A stretch of 64,000 nt of DNA from DATBFG01 sp036558645 (lineage in GTDB: Bacteria; Acidobacteriota; Terriglobia; Terriglobales; Acidobacteriaceae). The stretch lies in NCBI GenBank assembly GCA_036558645.1, contig DATBFG010000002.1, positions 1 to 64,000 on the forward strand. Reading direction: 5' to 3'. A program made the translations under genes and the position numbers. Below are positions 1 through 8,406 of this stretch, piece by piece. The number at the start of each line of letters is the position of its first letter. Within the stretch, counting starts at the first letter, position 1. The notes under the pieces were generated by a model. It made no database searches, had not been told where the DNA came from, and was given only the letters and a program-made list of their open reading frames with translations.

Positions 1-645
1 AAGGTACTACCGGAACCCGCCGCGACAATCGTCGCTACTGCAGCGTTCACCGGAGCATCACGCGGCGAACTTCGCGGTATGACTTGGGCTAACTACCACG
101 ATGGTTCCCTGTACGTTGAATCGTCAGTTTGGAACTCGCACAGAACGGACCCCAAAACCAAGGCCAGAAAAGCGCCTATTCCCATCATCGATCAATTGGC
201 CGTGATTCTCAAGATGCATCGGGAACGGATGGGAAATCCGATATCGGGGCCGCTGTTCCCTACGGGCAAAGGCACACCTGAAAGCCTCAACAATGTCGTG
301 ACTCGACAGATTCGGCCCACGCTGAACCGATGCGCCGTGTGCGGCCTTTCCAAGACCGACCATGGCAGCGGTCCGGAACACGAGTTCCAGAGGGATGCGT
401 CGTTGCCTCAGTGGCGCGGATGGCACGCGTTTCGACGTGGGCTCGCGACTAATCTCAAATTCTTGGGGGTAGACGATAAAACGATTCAGGCGATTCTGCG
501 GCATTCCAATGTTGCAGTGACGCAAGCGTATTACATCAAGACGGTACCGCAGCAATCAATTGACGCAATGAGCCGGTTTTCCGCCTTATTGTGCTCTAAA
601 CGTGCTCAAATTGAGGCTTTTGCGGCCTCGTCAGCTGTGAATTAG
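1..645 (+). CDS. Tyrosine recombinase / phage-type integrase, 5'-truncated by window edge
   Basis: C-terminal catalytic domain of a site-specific tyrosine recombinase. The reading frame is open from base 1, so the N-terminal DNA-binding part lies outside the window. The catalytic set is visible: the first Arg in SRGELRG (about residue 21 of the visible part), the HxxR box in WHAFRRG, then LRHSN followed about ten residues later by the Tyr pair in AYYIK. An unusual insert within the catalytic domain carries CAVCG followed by His residues, which could be a small zinc knuckle (inference). The gene ends 36 bp before the 3' end of a tRNA-Arg gene on the opposite strand, the usual position of an integrase at the boundary of a tRNA-targeted integrative element. 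It could instead be a solitary remnant; the rest of any element would lie to the left. Confidence 0.88.
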   Translation, partial: KVLPEPAATIVATAAFTGASRGELRGMTWANYHDGSLYVESSVWNSHRTDPKTKARKAPIPIIDQLAVILKMHRERMGNPISGPLFPTGKGTPESLNNVVTRQIRPTLNRCAVCGLSKTDHGSGPEHEFQRDASLPQWRGWHAFRRGLATNLKFLGVDDKTIQAILRHSNVAVTQAYYIKTVPQQSIDAMSRFSALLCSKRAQIEAFAASSAVN

Positions 646-681
646 TTCTTTGAACTCTCGTAGAATCAGCAGGATGGGTGA

Positions 682-758
682 TGGTAGCCCCGGGGTGAGT
701 CGAACACCCGACCTTCGGTTTAGGAAACCGCTGCTCTATCCATCTGAGCTACGGGGCC
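682..758 (-). tRNA. tRNA-Arg (anticodon CCT)
   Basis: The reverse complement folds into a full cloverleaf of 77 nt with an encoded 3' CCA. The acceptor arm is GGCCCCG/CGGGGCT (first pair G-U), the D arm is GCTC/GAGC, the anticodon loop is TTCCTAA and the T arm is GGGTG-TTCGACT-CACCC. The anticodon CCT reads AGG. The first pair of the anticodon stem is a G-A mismatch. Its 3' end faces the integrase gene, so it is a plausible attachment site. Confidence 0.95.
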
Positions 759-943
759 ACTGCGACGTAGCCCCATTATGACACGTGAGTTCGAGAAGGT
801 GAGAGTCTGTGGGCCTAATCCGATTTTGTTCTTTCTTCGACTAATAACTCGCTTAAGAGTATTCGCAGATATGTGCATTCTTCAGCCGTCTCAGTCGCAC
901 TTCGGGATGAACAGATTTCCGCACTCCCTTCGCAGCGCTAGCG

Positions 944-1930
944 TTATGGAAAGTTCGCCGGCCTCACTCCAATGCCAGTGATGAAAATCAAGTTCGACGG
1001 ACTATCGACAGGAAACGAAATCGCCGTGTGGCCGCTCGGGTAGTTAATTCCATAAACATTCGTTCCGAGCAAACCGTTAAACCCAAATCCTGTTGCCCAC
1101 AACTGCTTTCCGCTAGCGTTGTATGCCAGGGTGACATTCCCTCCGTCGAAAAGTGTCGGCGAGAGCTGCGCCAAGCTCGAAGGGTAAGTCTCTCCGGAAG
1201 GCACGGTTTCGATGTAGTTGAATCGTCCAGCTGCACCCGTCCAGAAGATCAGCGATCCGTCGCTCGTCACAAACGGGCCTGCTGTCATCGCGTTCGCCGC
1301 CAGATCCTGCAAGCGCGTTACCCATTTACTCTGGCCAGCCGGCAATTCAGTGATACAACCGGTGGCGCATTTATCAATGGGGATGTTCCTGAAACTACCC
1401 AACCATCCAACGAACAAGTTTCCTGAAGCATCGACCGAAATTCCGGTCGGATAGCGTGGATTTTGCGAAATGCTGAGAGTCTGTTGGGTGTAGGCGGGGG
1501 GGCTAAATTTGGCAACGACATAGGTATCTGACTCTGGTATCGCACCGGCCACATACACGGTGCCATCCGCGCCAACCGTCATGGCCTGGGCTCCAAGGTT
1601 ATCAACCTTGAACAACTGCGTTCCCTGCGTGCTGCCCGGCGCATAGCGATAAACATTTGTGGTGAGTTGATACAAGCCGCTGTCCCAGTCAGCAGGAATC
1701 ACGTATACGTTTTGTTGGGCATCGATTGCCACGGGTCCACCACCACCAATATCGAGGGTACCCATAAGTTGCGCGCCACCCTGGGTGATCTGGTAAATGT
1801 TGGTGCCGCCCGACTTCAAGCCTGTGAGAAAACTGACGTAAACCGAAGAGTTTTGGGCGACGGCAACTCCACTCAGCAGAGCCACAATGCAGATCGATAC
1901 GATTGCAGTGGCGAAAGATGGTGACTTCAT
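944..1930 (-). CDS. Secreted NHL/beta-propeller-like protein of unknown function
   Basis: About 328 residues. I chose the ATG at 1930 because CCAGGAGG lies about 10 bases upstream and translation then begins with a clean signal peptide (MKSPSF, then a hydrophobic stretch to a GVAVAQ cleavage site). The mature part shows repeats with the pattern VAIDAQQNVYV, MTVGADGTVYVAG and ISVDASGNLFVGW, typical of NHL/SMP-30-like beta-propeller blades. Such proteins are abundant in Acidobacteriota and are presumed exported or surface-associated; no enzymatic residues were recognised. The gene follows a similar propeller gene by 33 bp on the same strand, so the two are probably co-transcribed and derive from an old duplication. 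Confidence 0.75.
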   Translation of the reverse strand: MKSPSFATAIVSICIVALLSGVAVAQNSSVYVSFLTGLKSGGTNIYQITQGGAQLMGTLDIGGGGPVAIDAQQNVYVIPADWDSGLYQLTTNVYRYAPGSTQGTQLFKVDNLGAQAMTVGADGTVYVAGAIPESDTYVVAKFSPPAYTQQTLSISQNPRYPTGISVDASGNLFVGWLGSFRNIPIDKCATGCITELPAGQSKWVTRLQDLAANAMTAGPFVTSDGSLIFWTGAAGRFNYIETVPSGETYPSSLAQLSPTLFDGGNVTLAYNASGKQLWATGFGFNGLLGTNVYGINYPSGHTAISFPVDSPSNLIFITGIGVRPANFP

Positions 1931-1963
1931 CGGATAAATCCTCCTGGTAATTTGCAATCGCAC

Positions 1964-2890
1964 CTACTGCGCAGTTGGACTGAGAGCGATACCGATGATC
2001 AAGTCATCGGCAGGAATGCCCGAAGTGATGCTGCCTAACAGAGCGCCACTCGCGTAGTCAAAGATCGATACACCCTTGTTGTTTCCGTCATGCGGTTGGT
2101 TCGCCACATAGAGCAAGTCTTGCGAGGCGTTCAAGGCAAAGTTCGGACAGCCCACTAGCCCCTGCGAAATGACTCTCGGCTGATTGCTGCCCGGAGGAAA
2201 GATTTCGATTTTCGCAGCCAATTGGTCACAGGCAATCAGGTTTCCTTGCGAATCCACTGCGAGGTGATTCCCGGCAGCGTTAAGGGTGATTCCCAGATCG
2301 GTGCATTGCGTGGAACCTGGCGCACACTTCTCAATGTGACCCGTCGATGGATAAGGGGCGGCCGCGTACTCGATGTACACGTTGTTTTGTGCATCGACGG
2401 CAACAGCCCACGCTGTCGTTCCCGACGGCGTTGGAATGGTCAGTGAAGCCCTTTGCTGCGTTCCCCTCTGGTATGCCGCAACCAACCCATCGCCATACAT
2501 TGCGGTATATAGCGTGCCATCGCTACCAACCGCTGTTCCCGCGACCAACGGAGGCTGGTGCTGATCAGCAAAGTTGTAGCGCAATGCCGGCACAAGTCCG
2601 CCACGGGGATAGACCATTACGGCATTGGAGGTCGCATACAGACGTTGTGACTTGTCGACCGCGAGATCGCCCGTAATGTTCGAAACCCCATCCAAAATCT
2701 GCTGAACGGGTCCCTCATTCTGAGGAACCCTGTAGATATTGACCGTCTGTCCATTAAACAACCCGACATACAAAAGCGAGGTGTTGGACGCTTGCGTGAG
2801 GTCAGCCTTGACTGGCCCCGCCGCCTGCGCACCTAAGAAGGTGCCAAGCACTAAAAGGACTACTGGCGGCCACAATGACAATCGGATCAT
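1964..2890 (-). CDS. Secreted beta-propeller-like protein of unknown function
   Basis: 308 residues starting at an ATG preceded by GGAGG about 10 bases upstream. The N-terminus MIRLSLWPPVVLLVLG is a signal peptide, probably cleaved after GAQAAG. The remainder carries NHL/YVTN-like blade motifs (DLAVDKSQRLYAT, AVGSDGTLYTAMY, AVDAQNNVYIEY, AVDSQGNLIACD). It is upstream of, and similar in organisation to, the propeller gene ending at 944, forming a two-gene unit. A calcium- or ligand-binding surface role is possible, but nothing in the sequence identifies a substrate. Confidence 0.72.
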   Translation of the reverse strand: MIRLSLWPPVVLLVLGTFLGAQAAGPVKADLTQASNTSLLYVGLFNGQTVNIYRVPQNEGPVQQILDGVSNITGDLAVDKSQRLYATSNAVMVYPRGGLVPALRYNFADQHQPPLVAGTAVGSDGTLYTAMYGDGLVAAYQRGTQQRASLTIPTPSGTTAWAVAVDAQNNVYIEYAAAPYPSTGHIEKCAPGSTQCTDLGITLNAAGNHLAVDSQGNLIACDQLAAKIEIFPPGSNQPRVISQGLVGCPNFALNASQDLLYVANQPHDGNNKGVSIFDYASGALLGSITSGIPADDLIIGIALSPTAQ

Positions 2891-3109
2891 CAGCTTCTAC
2901 CCTCCAGAACAATCTCAGCCTGCACAGACCTTGAAGCGGCGTCACATCATAGCCGCTCTATTGAAGCGACCTCAACGTGAAGTGTGTTGCACATGAGTTG
3001 TACTATTCATCCCTTGCCATAAGCCCACCGAGCAGCGATGATGCTCGCGGCGATTGCGTAGAGTTGCCCTACCCGGGCCGAAAAGCAATTGAATTAACGT
3101 GAATTATTT

Positions 3110-5917
3110 GTGAAAATTCCCGCCATGCACCGAGACCTTCCTGAAACGGGGTGCGGTCCCGAGCAAAAGCTGTCTTTTGGCCCGTTCCGCCTCGATCCAG
3201 CCCAGAACATCCTTTGGCGCGACGGGAAGGTCCTCCCGCTCGGCCCGAAGGTCGTCCATACCCTTGCGATCCTGGCATCCCACGAGGGCGAAGTGGTCGC
3301 CCGTGAGGAACTCATTCGTCAGGTTTGGGGTGACGCCGTGGTTGAGGAGAACAGCCTTGCGCATAACATCTCAGTCCTGAGAAAGAGCCTGAAGGAAGAT
3401 CCGTCCGACAGCGCAGTCATCGAGACCGTGCCCAGACGAGGCTACCGTTTCTCGATAAAGCGAAGAATCAGTCCAGATATCACCACATCTTTGCAGCCCG
3501 ACAAGTCCGCCGAAGGGCGAGTTGCAACTTGGATCTCATTTCGCCGGTGGGGAGTCGTAGCCGTCGCGGTTGGGGCGTTGGTCTGCTCGTGGATCCTCTT
3601 CGTTTCCAACAACGGATACCATGTGCTCGGCAAAGAGCGTCGGCGTACTATCGCGGTCATCGGATTCAATAACCTCTCTCACCGCCCTGACGCTTCCTGG
3701 CTTTCTCCGGCTTTGGCTGAGATGTTGTCCGCAGAACTCGCTACCGGTAACAAGTTCCTTGCTATCCCCGGAGAAAACGTGGCACGCGCCAAGGCCGAAC
3801 TGAAACTCGACGACCGAGATGGGTTCTCCGATGAGACTTTGAAACGATTACGGAAGGATCTCGACGCCGACCTTGTGATCAGTGGCGCCTACACTGTGCT
3901 GCCACAAAACGAATCTCAATCCCTTGATGGCGAAGTACGCCTCGATATTCGCATCCAAGACGCAGGCAGTGGTGAAACCCTAGCGACACTAAGCGAGGTG
4001 GGCGACCAGGCTGGTTTGTTCGATTTAGTTGCCAACGTCGGTCATCGATTACGCCAAGATCTAGGTGCCGGTGCCGTTACTCCCGACCAGAGTGCCCAGG
4101 CAAAGTCGAGCATGTCACCGAATCTGCAGGCGGTCCGTCTGTATGCTCAGGGGATCGACAAACTCCGAACATTCGACGCGCTCGGGGCTCGAGAATTCCT
4201 GCAACAATCCATCCAAGCCGATCCGGGATACGCATTGGCTCATGCTGCACTGGCAGATGCTCTGGCCATCCTGGGTTACACGACCAGTGCGACCGAGGAA
4301 GCCAGGATCGCATTCCAGAGTTCTAGCCATCTCTCGCTCCAGGAAAGTCTTGCCGTCGAAGGACGATACCGCATAGCAGAACGCGACTGGCAGAAAGCCA
4401 TCGCCGCCTATCAGAAGCTGGTGAGCCTCTTCCCAGACGATATTGAGTACGGACTAAAACTGGCATCGGCGCAGACTGCAGCTTCCGATGCTCATGCCGC
4501 CCTCATGACGCTGAATTCTTTACGGAGTCTTCCGCAAGCGGCAGGTGGCGATCCGCGCATAAGCCTCAAGGAGTATGAGGCGTGGAAGATCCTGGGCGAC
4601 TTCAACCACATGGAGAATGCCCTCTCCAACGCTGCTGATACTGCAAGGAAGCAGGGGGCTTTGTTGTTACTGGCTCGTGCCCGCGCGAGGCAGTGCTGGG
4701 TCGAGCGCGTGCAAGGCAAACCTGAAATGGCAACCAGTCATTGTCAGGAAGCACGTCAGATCTACGTAATCGCTGGAGATCGCAGCGGCGAAGCCGACGC
4801 CATCCGCCGTCTTGGCGATATCGTGTCCAGCATGAATGTTCAAACTGCCATCGGCTATTACCGGCAGGCACTGGCTATTGAAAAGGATATTGGCGATATC
4901 GGCGGACAAGCGGTCATGATCACAATGCTTGGCACGGAGTACTCCAGCCAGGGCGACCATACCACGGCGGCCGACCTCTATAAACAAGCCATAACCATCT
5001 TTCAGCAGCTCGATGACACGTTAAATGTCACCGGCTTGATGATCGATGTCGGCTCCGAGCTCAGTGCCCAAGGGAAGCTTGACTCAGCTCGAGAGATGTA
5101 CCAAAGTGCGTTCGATTCCGCCGCCAGAATCGGCAACAAATACATCGAGGCGCTGGCAAAGTACAACCTCGGCGCATTGCAACAACTGGAAGGCGACTTG
5201 GATGGAGCACAGGACTCGTACCAACAAGCGCAGAGCCGGCTTCAGGAAGTTGGCAACAAGGAGTATGACATCGGTCTGAACAAGAGCTTGGGAGAAATCG
5301 CGATGGCCAAGGGCGACCTTGCGAGAGCGCGGGCCCTTTATGAACACGCTGTTTCTCTCCAGCCAACCACCGGACAAAAAATGTCGGCGATGGAGAGTCA
5401 GTTGAATCTCTACGCACTCTCGCTTGAGGAAGGAAAGTCTCCAGCTCAACTTGAGCCTTCTCTTCGGCGGGTCGTGAACGGTTTCCGCAGCGGCAATGAA
5501 ATTGGTGGCAACAATGCGGCCAACAACCAAGCGATGTCAGTTGCCTTGCTGGCTCGGTGTTTAGCTTCTGAAGGACAATCCGCCGCAGCTCTTGAGACGG
5601 CTGAAGAGGCGACCAAGATTGCGCTCAAAGCGGAACCCAATGTCCGATTGTCGATCGCGATCATCGCGGCGCGGATCCGGTTTGACACGAAGCCTCAAGG
5701 CGACGAAAGGCGTGCACTACAGGGCTTGCAAGAGACGATCGTCGAAGCTCACAAGTTCGGCTACGTTGTCATCGAACTCGAGGCGCGCCTCGCGCTTGGC
5801 GAACTTGAACTCAAAGCTGGAGACACTTCCCGAGGGCACGCCCACTTGCTCGCTGTTGAGAAAGAAGCCTCGAGCCGCGGCCTCCACTACCTGGCGACGA
5901 GGAGCCGAGCTGCCTGA
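3110..5917 (+). CDS. Membrane-anchored winged-helix transcriptional regulator with TPR sensor domain
   Basis: 935 residues from a GTG start; an in-frame ATG at 3125 is an alternative and neither has a strong ribosome site. Residues about 21-116 form an OmpR/CadC-type winged helix (SFGPFRLDPAQ at its start, VPRRGYRF at the end). One transmembrane helix follows near residues 147-167. Next comes a TolB-like segment (RRTIAVIGFNNLS, SAELATGNKFL), and from about 340 to the C-terminus a long array of tetratricopeptide repeats. The architecture is cytoplasmic DNA-binding domain, membrane helix and extracytoplasmic repeat sensor, as in one-component CadC-like regulators, which are greatly expanded in Acidobacteriota. 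It is divergent from the propeller genes ending at 2890, so these may be targets (inference). Confidence 0.85.
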   Translation: MKIPAMHRDLPETGCGPEQKLSFGPFRLDPAQNILWRDGKVLPLGPKVVHTLAILASHEGEVVAREELIRQVWGDAVVEENSLAHNISVLRKSLKEDPSDSAVIETVPRRGYRFSIKRRISPDITTSLQPDKSAEGRVATWISFRRWGVVAVAVGALVCSWILFVSNNGYHVLGKERRRTIAVIGFNNLSHRPDASWLSPALAEMLSAELATGNKFLAIPGENVARAKAELKLDDRDGFSDETLKRLRKDLDADLVISGAYTVLPQNESQSLDGEVRLDIRIQDAGSGETLATLSEVGDQAGLFDLVANVGHRLRQDLGAGAVTPDQSAQAKSSMSPNLQAVRLYAQGIDKLRTFDALGAREFLQQSIQADPGYALAHAALADALAILGYTTSATEEARIAFQSSSHLSLQESLAVEGRYRIAERDWQKAIAAYQKLVSLFPDDIEYGLKLASAQTAASDAHAALMTLNSLRSLPQAAGGDPRISLKEYEAWKILGDFNHMENALSNAADTARKQGALLLLARARARQCWVERVQGKPEMATSHCQEARQIYVIAGDRSGEADAIRRLGDIVSSMNVQTAIGYYRQALAIEKDIGDIGGQAVMITMLGTEYSSQGDHTTAADLYKQAITIFQQLDDTLNVTGLMIDVGSELSAQGKLDSAREMYQSAFDSAARIGNKYIEALAKYNLGALQQLEGDLDGAQDSYQQAQSRLQEVGNKEYDIGLNKSLGEIAMAKGDLARARALYEHAVSLQPTTGQKMSAMESQLNLYALSLEEGKSPAQLEPSLRRVVNGFRSGNEIGGNNAANNQAMSVALLARCLASEGQSAAALETAEEATKIALKAEPNVRLSIAIIAARIRFDTKPQGDERRALQGLQETIVEAHKFGYVVIELEARLALGELELKAGDTSRGHAHLLAVEKEASSRGLHYLATRSRAA

Positions 5918-6051
5918 ACTGGCGGAATCTTTCACCGAAACACAAGTGGTTCTTGACCCTGTCGCCACGATCCAACTCACCACAATCATTCCTGAACCGG
6001 CTAAACTAGTGCAGACATCTGTTTGAGTATTATCTTCATGAGGCCTGATTC

Positions 6052-6321
6052 ATGTGTCGGAATATCAAGACCCTGTTCAACTTTGATCCGCCGGTGACAC
6101 CGGACGAAGTGCGCGCCGCTTCCCTGCAATTTGTGAGAAAAATCAGCGGCTTCACCAAGCCCTCTAAAAGCAATGAAGCTTCGTTCGAGGCTGCCGTAGA
6201 TGAGATCGCCGAAATCTCGACCCGGCTGCTGCATTCGCTCGAGACATCAGCCTCCCCGAAGAATCGGGAGGAAGAAGCGGCAAAACGTAAGCTACGCGCT
6301 GCGGCACGGTTTGGAGACTAG
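6052..6321 (+). CDS. DUF2277 family protein
   Basis: 89-residue cytoplasmic protein beginning MCRNIKTLFNFDPPVT, the signature opening of the DUF2277 family: a short conserved MCRNI motif, then two predicted helices containing AASLQFVRKISG and ISTRLLHSL. The C-terminus is rich in charged residues. The length agrees with the family. The function is unknown; family members are widespread in Actinobacteria, Acidobacteria and Proteobacteria. It stands alone, 134 bp after the TPR regulator and convergent with an M20 peptidase. Confidence 0.82.
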   Translation: MCRNIKTLFNFDPPVTPDEVRAASLQFVRKISGFTKPSKSNEASFEAAVDEIAEISTRLLHSLETSASPKNREEEAAKRKLRAAARFGD

Positions 6322-6384
6322 TATCACAGGCCAGCCTCCAAGCGTTGCCTCCTAGACATGCCAACTGCCCGCGTTCGAATAGCG

Positions 6385-7764
6385 TTATTTGGACATGGCT
6401 TTCACTAGTTCATACAGGAAAGTTTGTCCTTCATAAAACGATTGCACGGACATGCGCTCGTCCCTTCCGTGAAAGCGAATGTCGTCGCGGTCGATGAAGA
6501 ATCCTTGAATACCGTAGGTCGGGATGCCGCCGATTCGCAGATACTTGCCGTCGGTAGCCCCCATAACCATGGTCGGGACAACCGGAACTCCGGGCCAAAG
6601 CTGATCGGTGATGCGTGAAGCGGCGTCGAAGAGATCCTTGCGCATGGGCGAGGTTGGTCCCGGGCTGGCTTCGCCATCGACCGTGATGCTGACTTTGTCG
6701 TCTGCGACTACCTTCTTCAGCGTGTCGAGCACGTAGTCTACGGAGTCGCTGGGCAGTACCCGGCAGTTCACGTTGGCCGTTGCGAGTTGAGGCAACGCAT
6801 TGCGAGCATGCCCGCCCGACAGTTGGGTAGCAACGCAGGTTGTTCGCAACACGGCATTCCAAGAGGGCGTGGTAGCGGCTACGCGCTGCATGGCATCTTG
6901 AGATCCTTGTGCGACCTTGGGCAGGTCGTCCTTGTCAGGAACACCATCCACCTTCGCCATTTGCTGAAAGTAAGCAGTAGTTACTTCATTGGTCTTCAAC
7001 GGGAAGCCGAACATCGAGAGGCGGTCCAGGGCTGCGGCAAGATGGTAGATTGCATTATCTGGCACCGGCAGCGAGCTGTGGCCTCCTTTGTTTCGACTCT
7101 CCAAACGGAAGTCAATGACATATTTCTCGCTGACCTGAAGATAGTTCGCGAGTCGCTTTCCGCCCACCATTTCACCCCAGCCTCCTTCATTCAACGCGAA
7201 CTCGGCATCGATCAGATCGCGATGGTTCTTGAGGAGCCATTCGACGCCGTTAAAAGGACCACCACCCTCTTCGTCCGCTGTCAGAGCGACGATGATGTCG
7301 CGGTCCGGCTTGAATCCTTCGCGCTTGTAGCGAATGAGGTTGGCAATCCACACTGCAGCCTGAGCTTTGTCGTCCCCGGTGCCGCGTCCGTAGAAGAAGC
7401 CGTCTTTTTCCACGAAGGTGAACGGATCCATCGACCAATCCTCGCGCTTCGCCTCGACGACGTCCTCGTGAGCGAGAAGCAACAGAGGCTTGCGAGCACC
7501 GGTGCCGCGATAGCGCACGACAAGATTGGCTTTCTTGGGATCGGCACCCCCGACAAAGATGTCGCTGTCGGGGAAGCCCGCGGCCTTGAGACGGGCGGCT
7601 GCGGCTTCGGCAACAGGAGTAGTAGACCCGGTCGTAAATCCGGATTGCACTTCAACAAATTGCTTGTAAATGTCATGGGCCAACTGCTGATCGGCCTGAG
7701 GTGGCATGGTCTGGGCGTTCAGTGCGAATGTGCAAAGCAGCGAGATGACGATGGCTCGAAGCAT
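6385..7764 (-). CDS. Secreted M20/M28-clan metallopeptidase (M20 family)
   Basis: About 459 residues. I prefer the ATG at 7764: GGAAG is eight bases upstream and the product begins with a compact signal peptide (MLRAIVISLLCTFALNAQT). ATG 7779 and GTG 7800 are alternatives without a ribosome site. The zinc-site motifs of the M20 family are present: LLLAHEDVVEA, GRGTGDDKAQ (bridging Asp), ADEEGGG (catalytic and metal Glu), a dimerisation domain with KGGHSSLP, and a late RFHGRDER segment with a metal His. Expected activity is hydrolysis of peptides or acyl-amino acids outside the cytoplasm. It is divergent from the SET-domain gene. Confidence 0.88.
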   Translation of the reverse strand: MLRAIVISLLCTFALNAQTMPPQADQQLAHDIYKQFVEVQSGFTTGSTTPVAEAAAARLKAAGFPDSDIFVGGADPKKANLVVRYRGTGARKPLLLLAHEDVVEAKREDWSMDPFTFVEKDGFFYGRGTGDDKAQAAVWIANLIRYKREGFKPDRDIIVALTADEEGGGPFNGVEWLLKNHRDLIDAEFALNEGGWGEMVGGKRLANYLQVSEKYVIDFRLESRNKGGHSSLPVPDNAIYHLAAALDRLSMFGFPLKTNEVTTAYFQQMAKVDGVPDKDDLPKVAQGSQDAMQRVAATTPSWNAVLRTTCVATQLSGGHARNALPQLATANVNCRVLPSDSVDYVLDTLKKVVADDKVSITVDGEASPGPTSPMRKDLFDAASRITDQLWPGVPVVPTMVMGATDGKYLRIGGIPTYGIQGFFIDRDDIRFHGRDERMSVQSFYEGQTFLYELVKAMSK

Positions 7765-7924
7765 GCGGCATTCTTCCATGACGGGTTCGTTTCCCGCCAC
7801 AATTTTTTACAACCATGCCCATTGCCAATGTGACTCGGGGTAAAAGACTCCTACACTTCAACCCTCACCTTCACGATTAGCTCTTGTGGTATTTTCGTCC
7901 AACGAGTCCTGTGGAGATCCGAGA

Positions 7925-8377
7925 ATGGCTTTGATGTTACGTTCTTCACCAATTCATGATGCGGGTTGCTACACCACGACGCCGATCAAGAAAGGTACCC
8001 GCGTGGTCGAGTACACAGGGCCACGCATTACCGTTGAAGAGGCTGACGAGCGTTACCTGAATTGCGAGCGAACCTATCTGTTCGGGCTCAGCGACGACAA
8101 CCATGTAATCGACGGCAGTGGAGTAGCCGCGTTCATCAATCATTCATGCGATCCCAACTGCGAAGCGGACGAATTTGACGAAAGAGTATGGATTATTGCG
8201 ATTCGCGACATCGAACCCGGTGAAGAACTCACCTATGACTACAATCTCTATGACGGCGAGGATGATGATCCTTCGCCCTGCACATGCGGCGGAAAGAATT
8301 GTCGTGGGACACTTTATTCACGGGATGAAATCGAAAGGCGGGCACAAATTGCTTCAGATGCAGGCGGGGACAGCTAG
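7925..8377 (+). CDS. SET domain protein-lysine methyltransferase-like protein with post-SET cysteines
   Basis: About 150 residues from the ATG at 7925, which has GGAG eight bases upstream; an upstream in-frame GTG at 7886 lacks one. The whole protein is a compact SET domain. It has an N-terminal GCYTTTPIKKGTRVVEYTG strand region, the pseudoknot motif INHSCDPNC (residues about 71-79), ELTYDYN with the catalytic Tyr region, and a post-SET CxC...C cluster (CTCGGKNCRG). In eukaryotes these cysteines plus the Cys of NHSCxPN bind a structural zinc next to the lysine channel. The enzyme should use S-adenosylmethionine to methylate lysine in a protein; the bacterial substrate is unknown. It is convergent with the DHH gene. 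Confidence 0.87.
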   Translation: MALMLRSSPIHDAGCYTTTPIKKGTRVVEYTGPRITVEEADERYLNCERTYLFGLSDDNHVIDGSGVAAFINHSCDPNCEADEFDERVWIIAIRDIEPGEELTYDYNLYDGEDDDPSPCTCGGKNCRGTLYSRDEIERRAQIASDAGGDS

Positions 8378-8406
8378 CTCTCGCTTCGAAGGTTCAATTC
8401 CTGCAA

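Noticed and set aside
778..981. Short open frame after the tRNA
   Set aside because: No ribosome site, no homology pattern, and it overlaps the end of the convergent propeller gene.
6787..7833. Long plus-strand open frame (348 codons)
   Set aside because: It is antisense to the M20 peptidase gene, which has all family motifs; the product resembles no family.
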